Source: Achromobacter sp. RTa
GTDB taxonomy: Bacteria > Pseudomonadota > Gammaproteobacteria > Burkholderiales > Burkholderiaceae_B
Length of the DNA stretch: 64,000 nucleotides
Reading direction: 5' to 3'
Assembly (NCBI RefSeq): GCF_000757485.1
Contig: NZ_JPYO01000001.1
Location: forward strand, 116,127 to 180,126
Shown: one piece after another, positions 1 to 7,554 of the stretch
Position numbering within the stretch: position 1 is the first letter of the stretch
Layout: each line of letters opens with the position of its first letter
Notes under the pieces: model-generated
Databases searched by the model: none
The model's input: only the letters and a program-made list of their open reading frames with translations
Told to the model about the DNA's origin: nothing
Position numbers and translations under genes: made by a program

Positions 1-1
1 C

Positions 2-1147
2 CGCCCGGACCTCGTGTTCGTGCGAGGCCAGGGATCCTGGCTGGAGGATCACGCGGGCAAGCGATACCTGGACTTCGTCCAGGGCTGGGCCGTCAACACC
101 CTGGGACACAGCGCCCCGGAAATGCAGAAGGCCCTGCTGGACCAGTCCAAGCTGCTGATGAACCCCTCGCCGGCCTTCTACAACGTGCCGTCCATCGAAC
201 TGGCCCAGCGCCTGACCGGCGCCTCCGACTTCGACCGCGTCTTCTTCGCCAACAGCGGCGGCGAAGCCAACGAAGGCGCCATCAAGCTGGCGCGCAAATG
301 GGGCCAGGTGCACAAGAAGGGGGCCTACAAGATCATCACCATGAACCACGGCTTCCACGGCCGCACCCTGGCGACCATGTCCGCCTCCGGCAAGCCGGGC
401 TGGGACAAGATGTTCGCCCCGCAGGTCGAAGGCTTCCCCAAGGCCGAACTGAACGACCTGGAATCCGTGCGCAAGCTGATCGACGACCAGACCGTCGCCA
501 TCATGCTGGAACCCGTGCAAGGCGAAGGCGGCGTGCTGCCCGCCACCAAGGAGTTCATGCAAGGCCTGCGCAAGCTGGCCGATGAGCACAAGCTGCTCTT
601 CATCGTCGACGAAGTGCAGACGGGCATGGGCCGCACCGGCAAGATGTTCGCCTACCAGCACTCCGACGTGGTGCCGGACATCATGACCCTGGCCAAAGGC
701 ATCGGCGGCGGCGTGCCGCTGGCTGCGCTGCTGGCCCGCCAGGAAGTCTGCGTCTTCGCGCATGGCGACCAAGGCGGCACGTATAACGGCAATCCGCTCA
801 CCACCGCAGTCGGCGTCGCCGTCTTCGACGCGCTGGTCGCGCCGGGCTTCATGGAGTCGGTGAACGCGCGCTCCAAGCAGCTGTCGGAAGGCCTGCTGGC
901 GCTGTCGGCCAAGTACGGCATGAAGGGCGAGCGTGGGGTTGGCCTGCTGCGCGCCTTGATCATGGATCGGGATGACGGTCCGGCCATTGTCGACGCTGCG
1001 CGGAATCTGACGCCGAATGGGTTGCTGCTGAATGCGCCGCGTCCGAACCTGCTGCGTTTCATGCCGGCATTGAATGTGACGGCTGAGGAAGTGGATACGA
1101 TGCTGGCGCAGTTGGATGGGTTGATTGCGCAGGTGCGCAAGGCGTAA
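2..1147 (+). CDS. argD: Acetylornithine-type class III aminotransferase (5' end outside window)
   Basis: PLP-dependent aminotransferase, probably N-acetylornithine aminotransferase of arginine synthesis (cytoplasmic). The reading frame is open from base 2 (RPDLVFVRGQGSWL), so the true start lies before the window and the GTG at 14 is internal. Visible motifs are the glycine-rich SGGEANEGAIKLARKW, the FIVDEVQTGMGRTGK segment that holds the PLP-contacting Asp, and the Schiff-base lysine in TLAKGIGGG (about residue 228 counted from base 14), then GTYNGNPL. About 380 residues are visible, close to the usual 390-400. A related omega-aminotransferase specificity (succinylornithine, GABA) cannot be excluded. 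It ends just before a clear hairpin terminator. Confidence 0.85.
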   Translation, partial: RPDLVFVRGQGSWLEDHAGKRYLDFVQGWAVNTLGHSAPEMQKALLDQSKLLMNPSPAFYNVPSIELAQRLTGASDFDRVFFANSGGEANEGAIKLARKWGQVHKKGAYKIITMNHGFHGRTLATMSASGKPGWDKMFAPQVEGFPKAELNDLESVRKLIDDQTVAIMLEPVQGEGGVLPATKEFMQGLRKLADEHKLLFIVDEVQTGMGRTGKMFAYQHSDVVPDIMTLAKGIGGGVPLAALLARQEVCVFAHGDQGGTYNGNPLTTAVGVAVFDALVAPGFMESVNARSKQLSEGLLALSAKYGMKGERGVGLLRALIMDRDDGPAIVDAARNLTPNGLLLNAPRPNLLRFMPALNVTAEEVDTMLAQLDGLIAQVRKA

Positions 1148-1177
1148 TCGAAGCGAGACGTTAAGCAGTGACGACAA

Positions 1178-1200
1178 GGGCCGCGATTAGCGGCCCTTTT
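1178..1200 (+). terminator. Rho-independent terminator of the aminotransferase gene
   Basis: A perfect 7-bp stem (gggccgc / gcggccc) with a 5-nt loop is followed directly by TTTT and CTTT. It starts about 30 bp after the stop codon. Confidence 0.85.
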
Positions 1201-1307
1201 CTTTGGCATCTCCCGAACGCAAGGCATGGACTATCATCAACCGGCATTCATGTGTGTGCATCGCAGTATTGACCTATTGTTGAACTAGCCAGATATTGGA
1301 AGTTTCC

Positions 1308-1636
1308 ATGAGCGGTTACTACGAGTTGACGCGCAGCGGCGATCAGTACATGTTTAATCTGAAAGCGGGAATCATGAAGTTATTCTGACAAGCGAGCGGT
1401 ACACCACTAAAGCCAGCGCTCAGGATGGCATTGCGTCTGTTCGGCAGAATTCGCCGATCGATGAGCGGCATCAGCGCAAGACGGCCACCAACGGTTCGCC
1501 TTATTTCTCGTTGAGCGCGGCGAATGGGCAGTCCATTGGACGCAGTGAAATGTATTCGAGCACCGCGACTCGGGACGCGGGGATTGCATCTGTGAAGACC
1601 AATGGGCCAAGCACTGTGGTGAAAGACAATACGTGA
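1308..1636 (+). pseudogene. YegP/DUF1508 family protein, frameshifted
   Basis: The frame starts MSGYYELTRSGDQYMFNLKAG and then reaches a stop within seven codons. It is 329 nt against 330 nt for the intact paralog at 39181-39510. Adding one A in the short A run at about 1370 (gggaatcat) restores the frame to the second DUF1508 repeat and the shared ending TVVKDNT. The family is small, with two repeats of roughly 48 residues each, and no settled biochemical role. Upstream DNA back to about 1231 is also similar to that of the paralog, so the gene was duplicated with its promoter. It is either a young pseudogene or a single-base sequencing error. Confidence 0.8.
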
Positions 1637-1724
1637 GTGGTTGGGGTGTAAGCCCTTATTCGCATCTATCGGTGTCGGGACTAGAGAGCCGCAATGTTTG
1701 GGGCCCTTGTTCCGCTGGTTTGCT

Positions 1725-3092
1725 TTAGTGCGGCCGCCCGGCCTCGACCCATTGTTGGACTAGGTCCATCGACAAACGATAGCGAGCGCAGTTGCACACG
1801 TCCAGTATGCGCAGTTCTTGCGCCAGTATCGGGCGGAATAATTGAAAATCGTCTTCGGACAAGCCCAGCGCCGCTGTTGCGGCGTCGGCGGTTTGCTGCT
1901 CACGTAGTACCCGGCCAATCGCTTCGTTCAGTTTTTCCCGGAATCGGAATCGCACCGGATCCGGCACGCCCGCAGCGTTCAGTTGCACGGCGTACTTGCG
2001 GATCGAGCGCCGATAGGCCCAGGCGAACAGCTCCGTCGCCAGCGTCACGTCGCCGTATTCGTAGACTCCCAACATGGCGTAGACATAGTCCTGTACTTCC
2101 ACGTCCAGGAAGGACAGCGGCGCGCAGTTGTAAAGCATCAGGGGGATGTTGGCCGACAGGCGGCTGGTGCGCTTGTTGCCGTCTTCGAACGGCTGAAGAT
2201 AGGCCAGGTTCACCCACAGAAAGAATGCCGCTTCGACCGGGTTCTTGATAAGCCGCGCCTTCTCCACAATCTGGTCGAACATTTCCTGCAACAACAAGGG
2301 CGCCTGAAGGGGTACGTAAGTCGTGTCCCCGATGTTCACCACGATCTGACGGATACGGCCCAGGCCGTCAGTATTGGGTAATAGTTCCTGCAGAAGGATC
2401 GCGTGCATGTTGCCGATCACGGCGGACGTAAGGCCATGTGCGGGCACCGCATCGACCATGAACTCGATGGCCGTCTTATGGTTGAGCAGCATCACTGCAT
2501 CCAGATCTCCCCCCGCCATTCCGTGCTTGAAGAGTTCCTGTGTGGCCAACACGGAATACCGGTTGCCTTCCAGCCGAGAGGATGACCAGGACAGGTCGAG
2601 CAGCAGCGGCTCCAGGACGCGGCGCGCGTAAGTGCCGGCTGGCGACTGACCTGGCATGCGGCCTTCGTCGGCCAAGTCTTGAGCCAGCGGAGGCGGCAAC
2701 AGGAAGCTCTGGTTTGGCACATAGCTTTCCACGAAGGCGCGGTCGTATCCCACGGGCGTCCGGGCGGATAACGGCTGCCGGAGTCGGGCCAGCAGGGCTT
2801 GACCACGCTCAGACCAGATCATCCCGGTGGCCTCGGACGCCGGCTCCGCCAGCCGCATGGCAATGGCCGTTGGGAGTGTCGATGCGGTTGTTTCGTCCGC
2901 AATCCGGTAACGGGTTGCCCGGCCCTGGCCCTCGCGCAGCACCAGTCCGGCCTTGCGCAGGCTTTCCAATTGACGCTTCACCGTGGACCAACTGACGCCG
3001 GTTCGGTGGGTCAATTCGCTGGAACTCACCCAGGGGAGATTCTCGCGCTGTTGGGCGCGCAAGAACTGAAGAATGTCGTCGCGGATGGTCAT
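1725..3092 (-). CDS. Fic-domain protein with N-terminal winged helix; catalytic His replaced by Gln
   Basis: About 455 residues. Residues 1-60 form a winged helix-turn-helix (SSELTHRTGVSWSTVKRQLESLRKAGL). A Fic core follows, with the class II inhibitory helix motif SSRLEGN (Ser171, Glu175, Gly176) and the Fic loop QPFEDGNKR at 300-308. Canonical AMPylases read HPFxDGNGR, so the general base His is Gln300 here; the codon is cag on the coding strand. Fic enzymes transfer AMP or other groups to target proteins. This one may be catalytically weak or act mainly as a DNA-binding repressor. I prefer ATG at 3092 to a TTG at 3113, because the TTG lies inside the operator array upstream. It stands alone on the minus strand. 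Confidence 0.85.
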   Translation of the reverse strand: MTIRDDILQFLRAQQRENLPWVSSSELTHRTGVSWSTVKRQLESLRKAGLVLREGQGRATRYRIADETTASTLPTAIAMRLAEPASEATGMIWSERGQALLARLRQPLSARTPVGYDRAFVESYVPNQSFLLPPPLAQDLADEGRMPGQSPAGTYARRVLEPLLLDLSWSSSRLEGNRYSVLATQELFKHGMAGGDLDAVMLLNHKTAIEFMVDAVPAHGLTSAVIGNMHAILLQELLPNTDGLGRIRQIVVNIGDTTYVPLQAPLLLQEMFDQIVEKARLIKNPVEAAFFLWVNLAYLQPFEDGNKRTSRLSANIPLMLYNCAPLSFLDVEVQDYVYAMLGVYEYGDVTLATELFAWAYRRSIRKYAVQLNAAGVPDPVRFRFREKLNEAIGRVLREQQTADAATAALGLSEDDFQLFRPILAQELRILDVCNCARYRLSMDLVQQWVEAGRPH

Positions 3093-3113
3093 GGTACGAG
3101 CCGAAGCTGTCAA

Positions 3114-3199
3114 ATCAGCTCAATTTAGCAGCAATCAGCTCAAAAAAATGAGCTGACTCAATGATCGTATGAGCTGATTTGGTCTGATTCTGAGCTGAT
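3114..3199. promoter_or_regulatory. Array of five 9-bp operator-like repeats before the Fic gene
   Basis: The motif TGAGCTGAT or its reverse ATCAGCTCA occurs at 3114-3122, 3134-3142, 3149-3157 (last base differs), 3170-3178 and 3191-3199. The first two copies are in one orientation and the last three in the other. Spacing within each set is 20 or 21 bp, two helical turns, so all copies lie on one face of the DNA. The array abuts the start of a winged-helix Fic protein and is probably its own operator; that link is inferred. Confidence 0.75.
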
Positions 3200-3258
3200 T
3201 CCCAATCCTTCCGTTCGAGGATATCGATCACTACGATTTTCTCTCTCACGCACCCAAC

Positions 3259-3321
3259 TTAAAACGTGTACTTCGCGGTCAACAAAAATGACGGCGGCGT
3301 TCCGAAGTGGTGGTTGTCCCG
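3259..3321 (-). pseudogene. 3' remnant of a TonB-dependent receptor gene
   Basis: Read on the minus strand this ends RDNHHFGTPPSFLLTAKYTF and then TAA. That is the classic last strand of a TonB-dependent receptor barrel (xYGTPRxxxLTxKYxF, terminal aromatic). An in-frame stop lies about ten codons upstream of this segment, and no other receptor sequence precedes it. It therefore looks like the tail of a destroyed gene, possibly cut by insertion of the island that follows. Confidence 0.6.
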
Positions 3322-3448
3322 GTGCGGCTGCCTCGCTACGGCGTTTCATATGTTGTGGTCGCCGGGGCACGTTGTACGCGGGCAAGCTGCCCGCGCTGTA
3401 TGAGTGCCGCTCCACTCACTCGCCAAGCATTCAGCGAGCCGGCGCAAA
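3322..3448. other. Gene-free stretch before the DGQHR cassette
   Basis: Between the receptor remnant and the flanking repeat I see no coding sequence. There is a short inverted repeat gcgggcaagctgcccgc around 3377-3393, a possible hairpin end for the remnant gene or simply debris at the island edge. Confidence 0.35.
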
Positions 3449-3468
3449 AATTGTAGTCTGGCATCATT
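3449..3468 (+). repeat. Left copy of imperfect 20-bp direct repeat flanking the DGQHR-HEPN pair
   Basis: aattgtagtctggcatcatt here and aattgtagtcagacaccatt at 5425-5444 match at 17 of 20 positions in the same orientation. They bracket exactly the two-gene cassette. The core gtagtc(n)g also occurs at 20596, 20630 and 36740, so it may be a regulator site rather than an attachment site. Confidence 0.5.
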
Positions 3469-3564
3469 ATTTTCCCAGTTTTCTATCCGAATCTGCCCTG
3501 CCTCGTGCATAATCCTGCGCATCGGTTAGTTCATAAGTTTCAGGAATATTTGGAGCGAACAGCA

Positions 3565-4602
3565 ATGACGGATATCAAGGCGCCTGTCTTTGAAGTGACT
3601 CAGGGAAAGCGCACATTCTTACTGACCAAGCTTTCAGCGAAGGTGGTGACCAACATAAGCTATGCCGCCGTTCGAGGTAGAGACGAAGAGGAAGGTGCCA
3701 TTCAAAGGGTACTTAACGCCTCGCGTATCAGTGGTATTAAGGCCTTTACACTTTCCGGGGGGGATTACCCTAACGCGATTGTATTGAACTGGGTTAGTTC
3801 GACAAATAAATTAAAACGCCTTGCTCGAGAAATTCGCTTTTCGGATGTTTCAAATTCTGCGCAGATAATCGATGGCCAACATAGAGTAGCAGGAATTAAG
3901 GCTGCGATTGAGGAGAGGAAGGCAATTGGCGATCTGCAACTCCCCGTTGTCATTTACACCGGCCTGACGACTAAAGAATGCGCCGATATTTTTTTGGCTA
4001 TTAATGAAGAGCAAAAGCCGGCGCCGCGTAGCTTGGTTTTCGATTTATTTGGATTGGCTAGCCAAGAATTGGTTGATCCTGCCGCAGTGCGGGCCCGGGA
4101 CATTGCTCATTTTTTAAATGACGGTGAAGACTCTCCATATAATGGAGAGATCAAATTGCCCGGTGGGAAAATGCGTAAAGGAGGCATCGCGCTGTCTACT
4201 GCCGTGGTCGCAATTAAACCGCTTGTTGACGAAAAGGGTTCCTTTGACCAAATTGGTCTTACCAATTTGGAGGACCAGCGGCAGGTTATTTTGAATTTGT
4301 TTCTTGCACTGCAAGGAAAGTACGGAAATAAATGGGCGGAAAAAGATAACGCCTTTCTATGGGCAGCCGGATTTACCGCTGCATTGGAATTTCTGCATCT
4401 CAAACTTATATCTTATTGCAGCAGCAAGCAATCGTTTGAGAAGGCAACCATTTCGAATGCTCTTAATCTAGATGGTGATTCTCTAATTCTACAATCGGAT
4501 TTAAGAGGTTTGGGGGGAAGTAGAGCTACAAGCGAGGTCTATGATAGGCTATTGAAAGCCTTCACGCCGCAACAACAGAAGGCAAGAAAGTTCAAGATCT
4601 AG
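3565..4602 (+). CDS. DGQHR-domain protein (DndB/ParB-like fold)
   Basis: 345 residues. The signature IIDGQHRVAGIKAA (D103-R107) marks the DGQHR family, which includes DndB of phosphorothioate DNA modification and DpdB of the 7-deazaguanine DNA system. The motif corresponds to the GxxRxxA nucleotide-binding box of ParB/sulfiredoxin folds. The start is ATG 3565, chosen for a ggag box about 9 nt upstream; a GTG at 3505 is in frame but has no such box. No dndA/C/D/E or dpd genes are near, so a modification role is not supported. It runs straight into a HEPN-like gene with one base between stop and start. The base composition is visibly more AT-rich than the flanking backbone. Specific function unknown. 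Confidence 0.75.
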   Translation: MTDIKAPVFEVTQGKRTFLLTKLSAKVVTNISYAAVRGRDEEEGAIQRVLNASRISGIKAFTLSGGDYPNAIVLNWVSSTNKLKRLAREIRFSDVSNSAQIIDGQHRVAGIKAAIEERKAIGDLQLPVVIYTGLTTKECADIFLAINEEQKPAPRSLVFDLFGLASQELVDPAAVRARDIAHFLNDGEDSPYNGEIKLPGGKMRKGGIALSTAVVAIKPLVDEKGSFDQIGLTNLEDQRQVILNLFLALQGKYGNKWAEKDNAFLWAAGFTAALEFLHLKLISYCSSKQSFEKATISNALNLDGDSLILQSDLRGLGGSRATSEVYDRLLKAFTPQQQKARKFKI

Positions 4603-4603
4603 T

Positions 4604-5374
4604 GTGCAAAAAATGCACCATATACAGTCTGTTGTCGAAACACTCGGGACCAATGGTGGTTTTCTGGACCGACCGTTGACTGCCCTTGAGGTTACGAAAG
4701 TTGATGAGCGATTGCAGGTAGACGCGACAAACTATTTGTACTCTGCTTGTGTGTCAATAGGGGATGCTCTACAGGGAATTGATAAAGGACTTTTTACTTG
4801 GTCGACTGTAAAGCTGTATTACTCGACGTTTTATCTTCTTCGCTGTTTTTTGGCGTTGTCGAGTCGCGCTCTTGTCTACGACGGTACCAAACCACGAGCG
4901 CTTCTAGTCAAGGTTGGCGAAACGCCGATACCTTTTGGGGGGAAATCTCGTGGTACCCATCAAACTATCATTAATTATTTCACCAAGGAATTTCCGCATA
5001 GTCCGCTGCTATCGCAGGAAATAATTGATGAGTCACCTTTAACCTGGTTACTGCATAGGCGTGAAGAAGCGAACTATTCGACTAGCCGCTTCGAAGACCC
5101 CCGGTGTCCTATGTATTTTTCATCAATCGTCAAGACGGGAGTGAGGAAATCTACAACGGAATATATTGCAGATAAAACGTTTCTCTACGCATTTGATCCT
5201 GCACATGCCATCGTTGCGCTTCCAATTGAAGTCCTGAAAACTGTTTTGAGCCATGCGAGAATCAACTTGGGACCTAACGCGGACGGCGACGCGCAAAGGT
5301 TTTTTCGATCCCTATTCTCCGATAGAGCCGGCCCCCTTACAGAATTAATCGCTCTGCTAAGAATAAAACCTTGA
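4604..5374 (+). CDS. HEPN-like protein, partner of the DGQHR protein
   Basis: 256 residues from GTG 4604, or 253 from ATG 4613. I do not recognise the family by name, but the helical pattern matches HEPN domains: KLYYSTFYLLRCFLAL (about 72-87), then HQTIINYFTKEF, then WLLHRREEANYSTSRF, which fits the lxxlRxxADY helix of HEPN proteins. Many HEPN proteins are RNases in toxin-antitoxin and antiphage systems. The canonical RxxxxH catalytic motif is not clear; the nearest is SRGTHQ. Its start overlaps the end of the upstream gene's ribosome footprint, so the two genes are surely co-transcribed. The C-terminal 90 residues have no feature I can name. Confidence 0.6.
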   Translation: MQKMHHIQSVVETLGTNGGFLDRPLTALEVTKVDERLQVDATNYLYSACVSIGDALQGIDKGLFTWSTVKLYYSTFYLLRCFLALSSRALVYDGTKPRALLVKVGETPIPFGGKSRGTHQTIINYFTKEFPHSPLLSQEIIDESPLTWLLHRREEANYSTSRFEDPRCPMYFSSIVKTGVRKSTTEYIADKTFLYAFDPAHAIVALPIEVLKTVLSHARINLGPNADGDAQRFFRSLFSDRAGPLTELIALLRIKP

Positions 5375-5424
5375 TATAAATTCTGAAAAGGTGTCAACAA
5401 CGATTTGTCAGCATGTGGCTGCCG

Positions 5425-5444
5425 AATTGTAGTCAGACACCATT
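5425..5444 (+). repeat. Right copy of imperfect 20-bp direct repeat
   Basis: See the left copy at 3449-3468: 17 of 20 identical, same orientation, 50 bp after the HEPN-like stop codon. No plus-strand gene follows it closely, so here it is unlikely to be a promoter element of a neighbour. Confidence 0.5.
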
Positions 5445-5702
5445 TTCTAAGGCGACCGACGGGTCGGAAGCCGCCTGTCACCAGCGGCGGCTCGCGGCCA
5501 GAAGTGGGAAGTTGAGTCGCACCACCTCACAGGCAGCTTCAGACTGTGGCAATGGCCATTGCCAACTCACTGCCCGTATGCAGAACGCAAGCCACGCGCC
5601 AAGCGTTGATTCACTTGCGAATGCTGCATTCATGCCTCAACGCGAATCTCGGCCCTTCCAATGGCTATACCGCGTGGGGAAAAACTTCTAACAATAAAAG
5701 AT
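5445..5702. other. Gene-free stretch
   Basis: About 260 bases between the right repeat and the end of the minus-strand gene. Both strands are broken by stops or show only short frames with no recognisable domain, and no hairpin followed by a T run is evident. It may hold decayed mobile DNA that I cannot identify. Confidence 0.3.
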
Positions 5703-6806
5703 TCAATGCGTTGCTTCAGAGTTTTTTCTCCCTTTCACAGCGTTTCGACATAGCAGCGCGACGTGGTCGGAAAATTCATCTGCCAACGGCATGATTCTTT
5801 CGAGCCTTCTCTCATGTTCAGAAAATGGGCTGGAAAACATGAAGCTGACCATATTCTCAATCTGGCGATTTACGTCAGGAGCTCCGCCGACAACTTCCAT
5901 GCTTTCAATTAGATGATGATGAAACCGAAGGGTCTTCGCTAAATCAGCGTCGAATGTTTGACCAAGGAGAAGGTAGTCCAGAGGCTGTTTGTACTGTCGG
6001 CTGATATCGCAAATCTGAAGCAGATCAATGTCCCCTAAGCCTTGTAGTACCCCCTTTTTCGTAATGGTGTTCAGTTTGGCTAACGCAGCCGTAATTTTTC
6101 CAGTTCTTATTGGCTGATAGTTGAAAACCCCCTCAGACTGGTCCGCAATATGTCCTTCGATTCGACTTCCGAAAACCTTTCGGATGTAAAACGGGTCGAA
6201 GTACCTAAGCGGCATGTCTTCTGGGATCGCCTTGTCGGCCCAGGCCGTTGCCAGAATCTCACCACCATGCCAGGCACGCAGATCACGTTCCCACTCGGAC
6301 TGCTCGATCTGATTAGCAAACACCTCCAGATAGTTCGCGTCCGCGTGAACGTCCAGCATCCGCTTGTAAAGTGTATTCCCGTCGTCGAAGCCAATCATTG
6401 CGACAGGGAGTCCGCAATAGCGAAGTATCGTTTGCACCTGAATAAATCGGTCGATGGCATGCTCTGGAGAACTTGCCGGCTTACGGCCACCGTGCTCATA
6501 GGGAGCGACTGGCGATACTGCCAGATAACTTGGCAAATCGCTCCACTGTGCTACAAAGCGGCAGAATGCAGCGTAAGCCATTGCTCTGGGGCGGCGCCTC
6601 TTGTCTTCAAGATGCTTAAAGTCCTGCACAATGCTGTTGTCCAGCACTAGAAACATCTTCCGGCTTAGTTGGTATCCAGCTATATATGAATGAAGGAGAT
6701 GGTGCAGACTCTTATAGAAGAGCAAAATTTGCTCTTCAGTCATCCGATTGAGATCAGGTGTGAATTCGATCGAAAGTTCGGCCTTTAATCTTTCTGTATG
6801 CGTCAT
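5703..6806 (-). CDS. Hypothetical island protein, possible PIN-like N-terminal domain
   Basis: 367 residues from ATG 6806; the frame stays open to 7016, but there is no good start or ribosome site above 6806. I do not recognise the family. Near residue 50 FLVLDNSIVQDF resembles the first strand and acidic residue of PIN-like nucleases, and FDD (in MIGFDDGN) could be a second acidic site; this is weak. The rest looks like a mixed alpha/beta region followed by a helical C-terminus (EHERRLERIMPLADEFSDHVALL). No signal peptide or membrane segment. It lies alone on the minus strand between the DGQHR-HEPN pair and the Avs-like gene, so a role in defence is suggested only by location. Confidence 0.6.
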   Translation of the reverse strand: MTHTERLKAELSIEFTPDLNRMTEEQILLFYKSLHHLLHSYIAGYQLSRKMFLVLDNSIVQDFKHLEDKRRRPRAMAYAAFCRFVAQWSDLPSYLAVSPVAPYEHGGRKPASSPEHAIDRFIQVQTILRYCGLPVAMIGFDDGNTLYKRMLDVHADANYLEVFANQIEQSEWERDLRAWHGGEILATAWADKAIPEDMPLRYFDPFYIRKVFGSRIEGHIADQSEGVFNYQPIRTGKITAALAKLNTITKKGVLQGLGDIDLLQICDISRQYKQPLDYLLLGQTFDADLAKTLRFHHHLIESMEVVGGAPDVNRQIENMVSFMFSSPFSEHERRLERIMPLADEFSDHVALLCRNAVKGRKNSEATH

Positions 6807-7554
6807 GGAGCTTGCATGGGAAGTTAAGCTTCCGCTTAGAGCAAAGCAAAGATGATATCCGGTTGTCCGCACTTGCTGCAGAACAGACCTGCACGAAATT
6901 TGGCCGACTGATAGCAACGGGTCGGTTGGGCTAATTGGCGTTGGCTCAAATCGGCCAACAGCAGAAGTTCGCTTAGTTGATTTCGATGTCTGGTGGAGGC
7001 TGGTAGCGGTCACCAAAGCCTGAGGCGTCGACGACTGCTATCGATGCATCGCGGACGTCGGATTACTGTGCCTGTTTGGCCATTTTTACTAGTGGATTCC
7101 ACCGTTCAACCCACCCACGCTGCCCCAGCGACGGCCAACAAACTGCATTGCAAGCTCCAACAGTCGAGATTGTGCAGCCCAACTTCGATCCTCGCTAGAC
7201 AGCCCCCTGGCGGGAGCACCACCTTCTCCTCTGCGGGCCGGTATGGTGCGTCGACAGTTAAGCCCGGCGGAGATTGGGGTGGCGTCTGCGAAATGACGGC
7301 TTGTATGGCTTGTACAGTGGCAAAATGACTGTATAAAAATGTAGCGTCAGCCGATAATCCCAATGTCGACACCGGAGCGTGCGCTAAGTCGGATTTGGTG
7401 GAAGCTGTAAACAGCAGCCGTTTCAAAGTTGAGCTGGCTCAATTAGTGAACTGCGGTTGAGCAAGTCTCGCGGACGTACATATAGCTCCCGACCGAACAG
7501 CGGGAAGCCGGTGGCACCGCGTCGTGACGCTCCGAAAGCAATCTTTCAGTCCTC
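6807..7554. other. Long divergent intergenic region
   Basis: 748 bases separate the divergent 367-aa gene and the 2119-aa gene. I see no convincing gene. Short frames at 6993-7328 (plus) and 7106-7426 (minus) have no recognisable domain or start signal. A TACAGT...ACTGTA inverted repeat (7313-7333, 9-nt spacer) is a possible operator. The region must hold both promoters. Confidence 0.4.
7313..7333. promoter_or_regulatory. Possible operator, inverted repeat
   Basis: TACAGT and ACTGTA separated by 9 nt, followed by an AT-rich gtataaaaatg, about 220 bp before the giant STAND gene. It does not match the LexA pattern CTGT-N8-ACAG in full. Weak. Confidence 0.25.

Noticed and set aside
3449-5444. 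Reading the DGQHR gene as part of a dnd phosphorothioation system
   Set aside because: No dndA, dndC, dndD or dndE, nor dndFGH restriction genes, is present anywhere in the window.
6993-7328. 111-residue plus-strand frame in the same gap
   Set aside because: Composition of random high-GC sequence, no ribosome site, overlaps the other frame.
7106-7426. 106-residue minus-strand frame in the gap before the giant gene
   Set aside because: Pro/Ala-rich, no start signal or homology. Could be a decayed gene, but nothing supports it.
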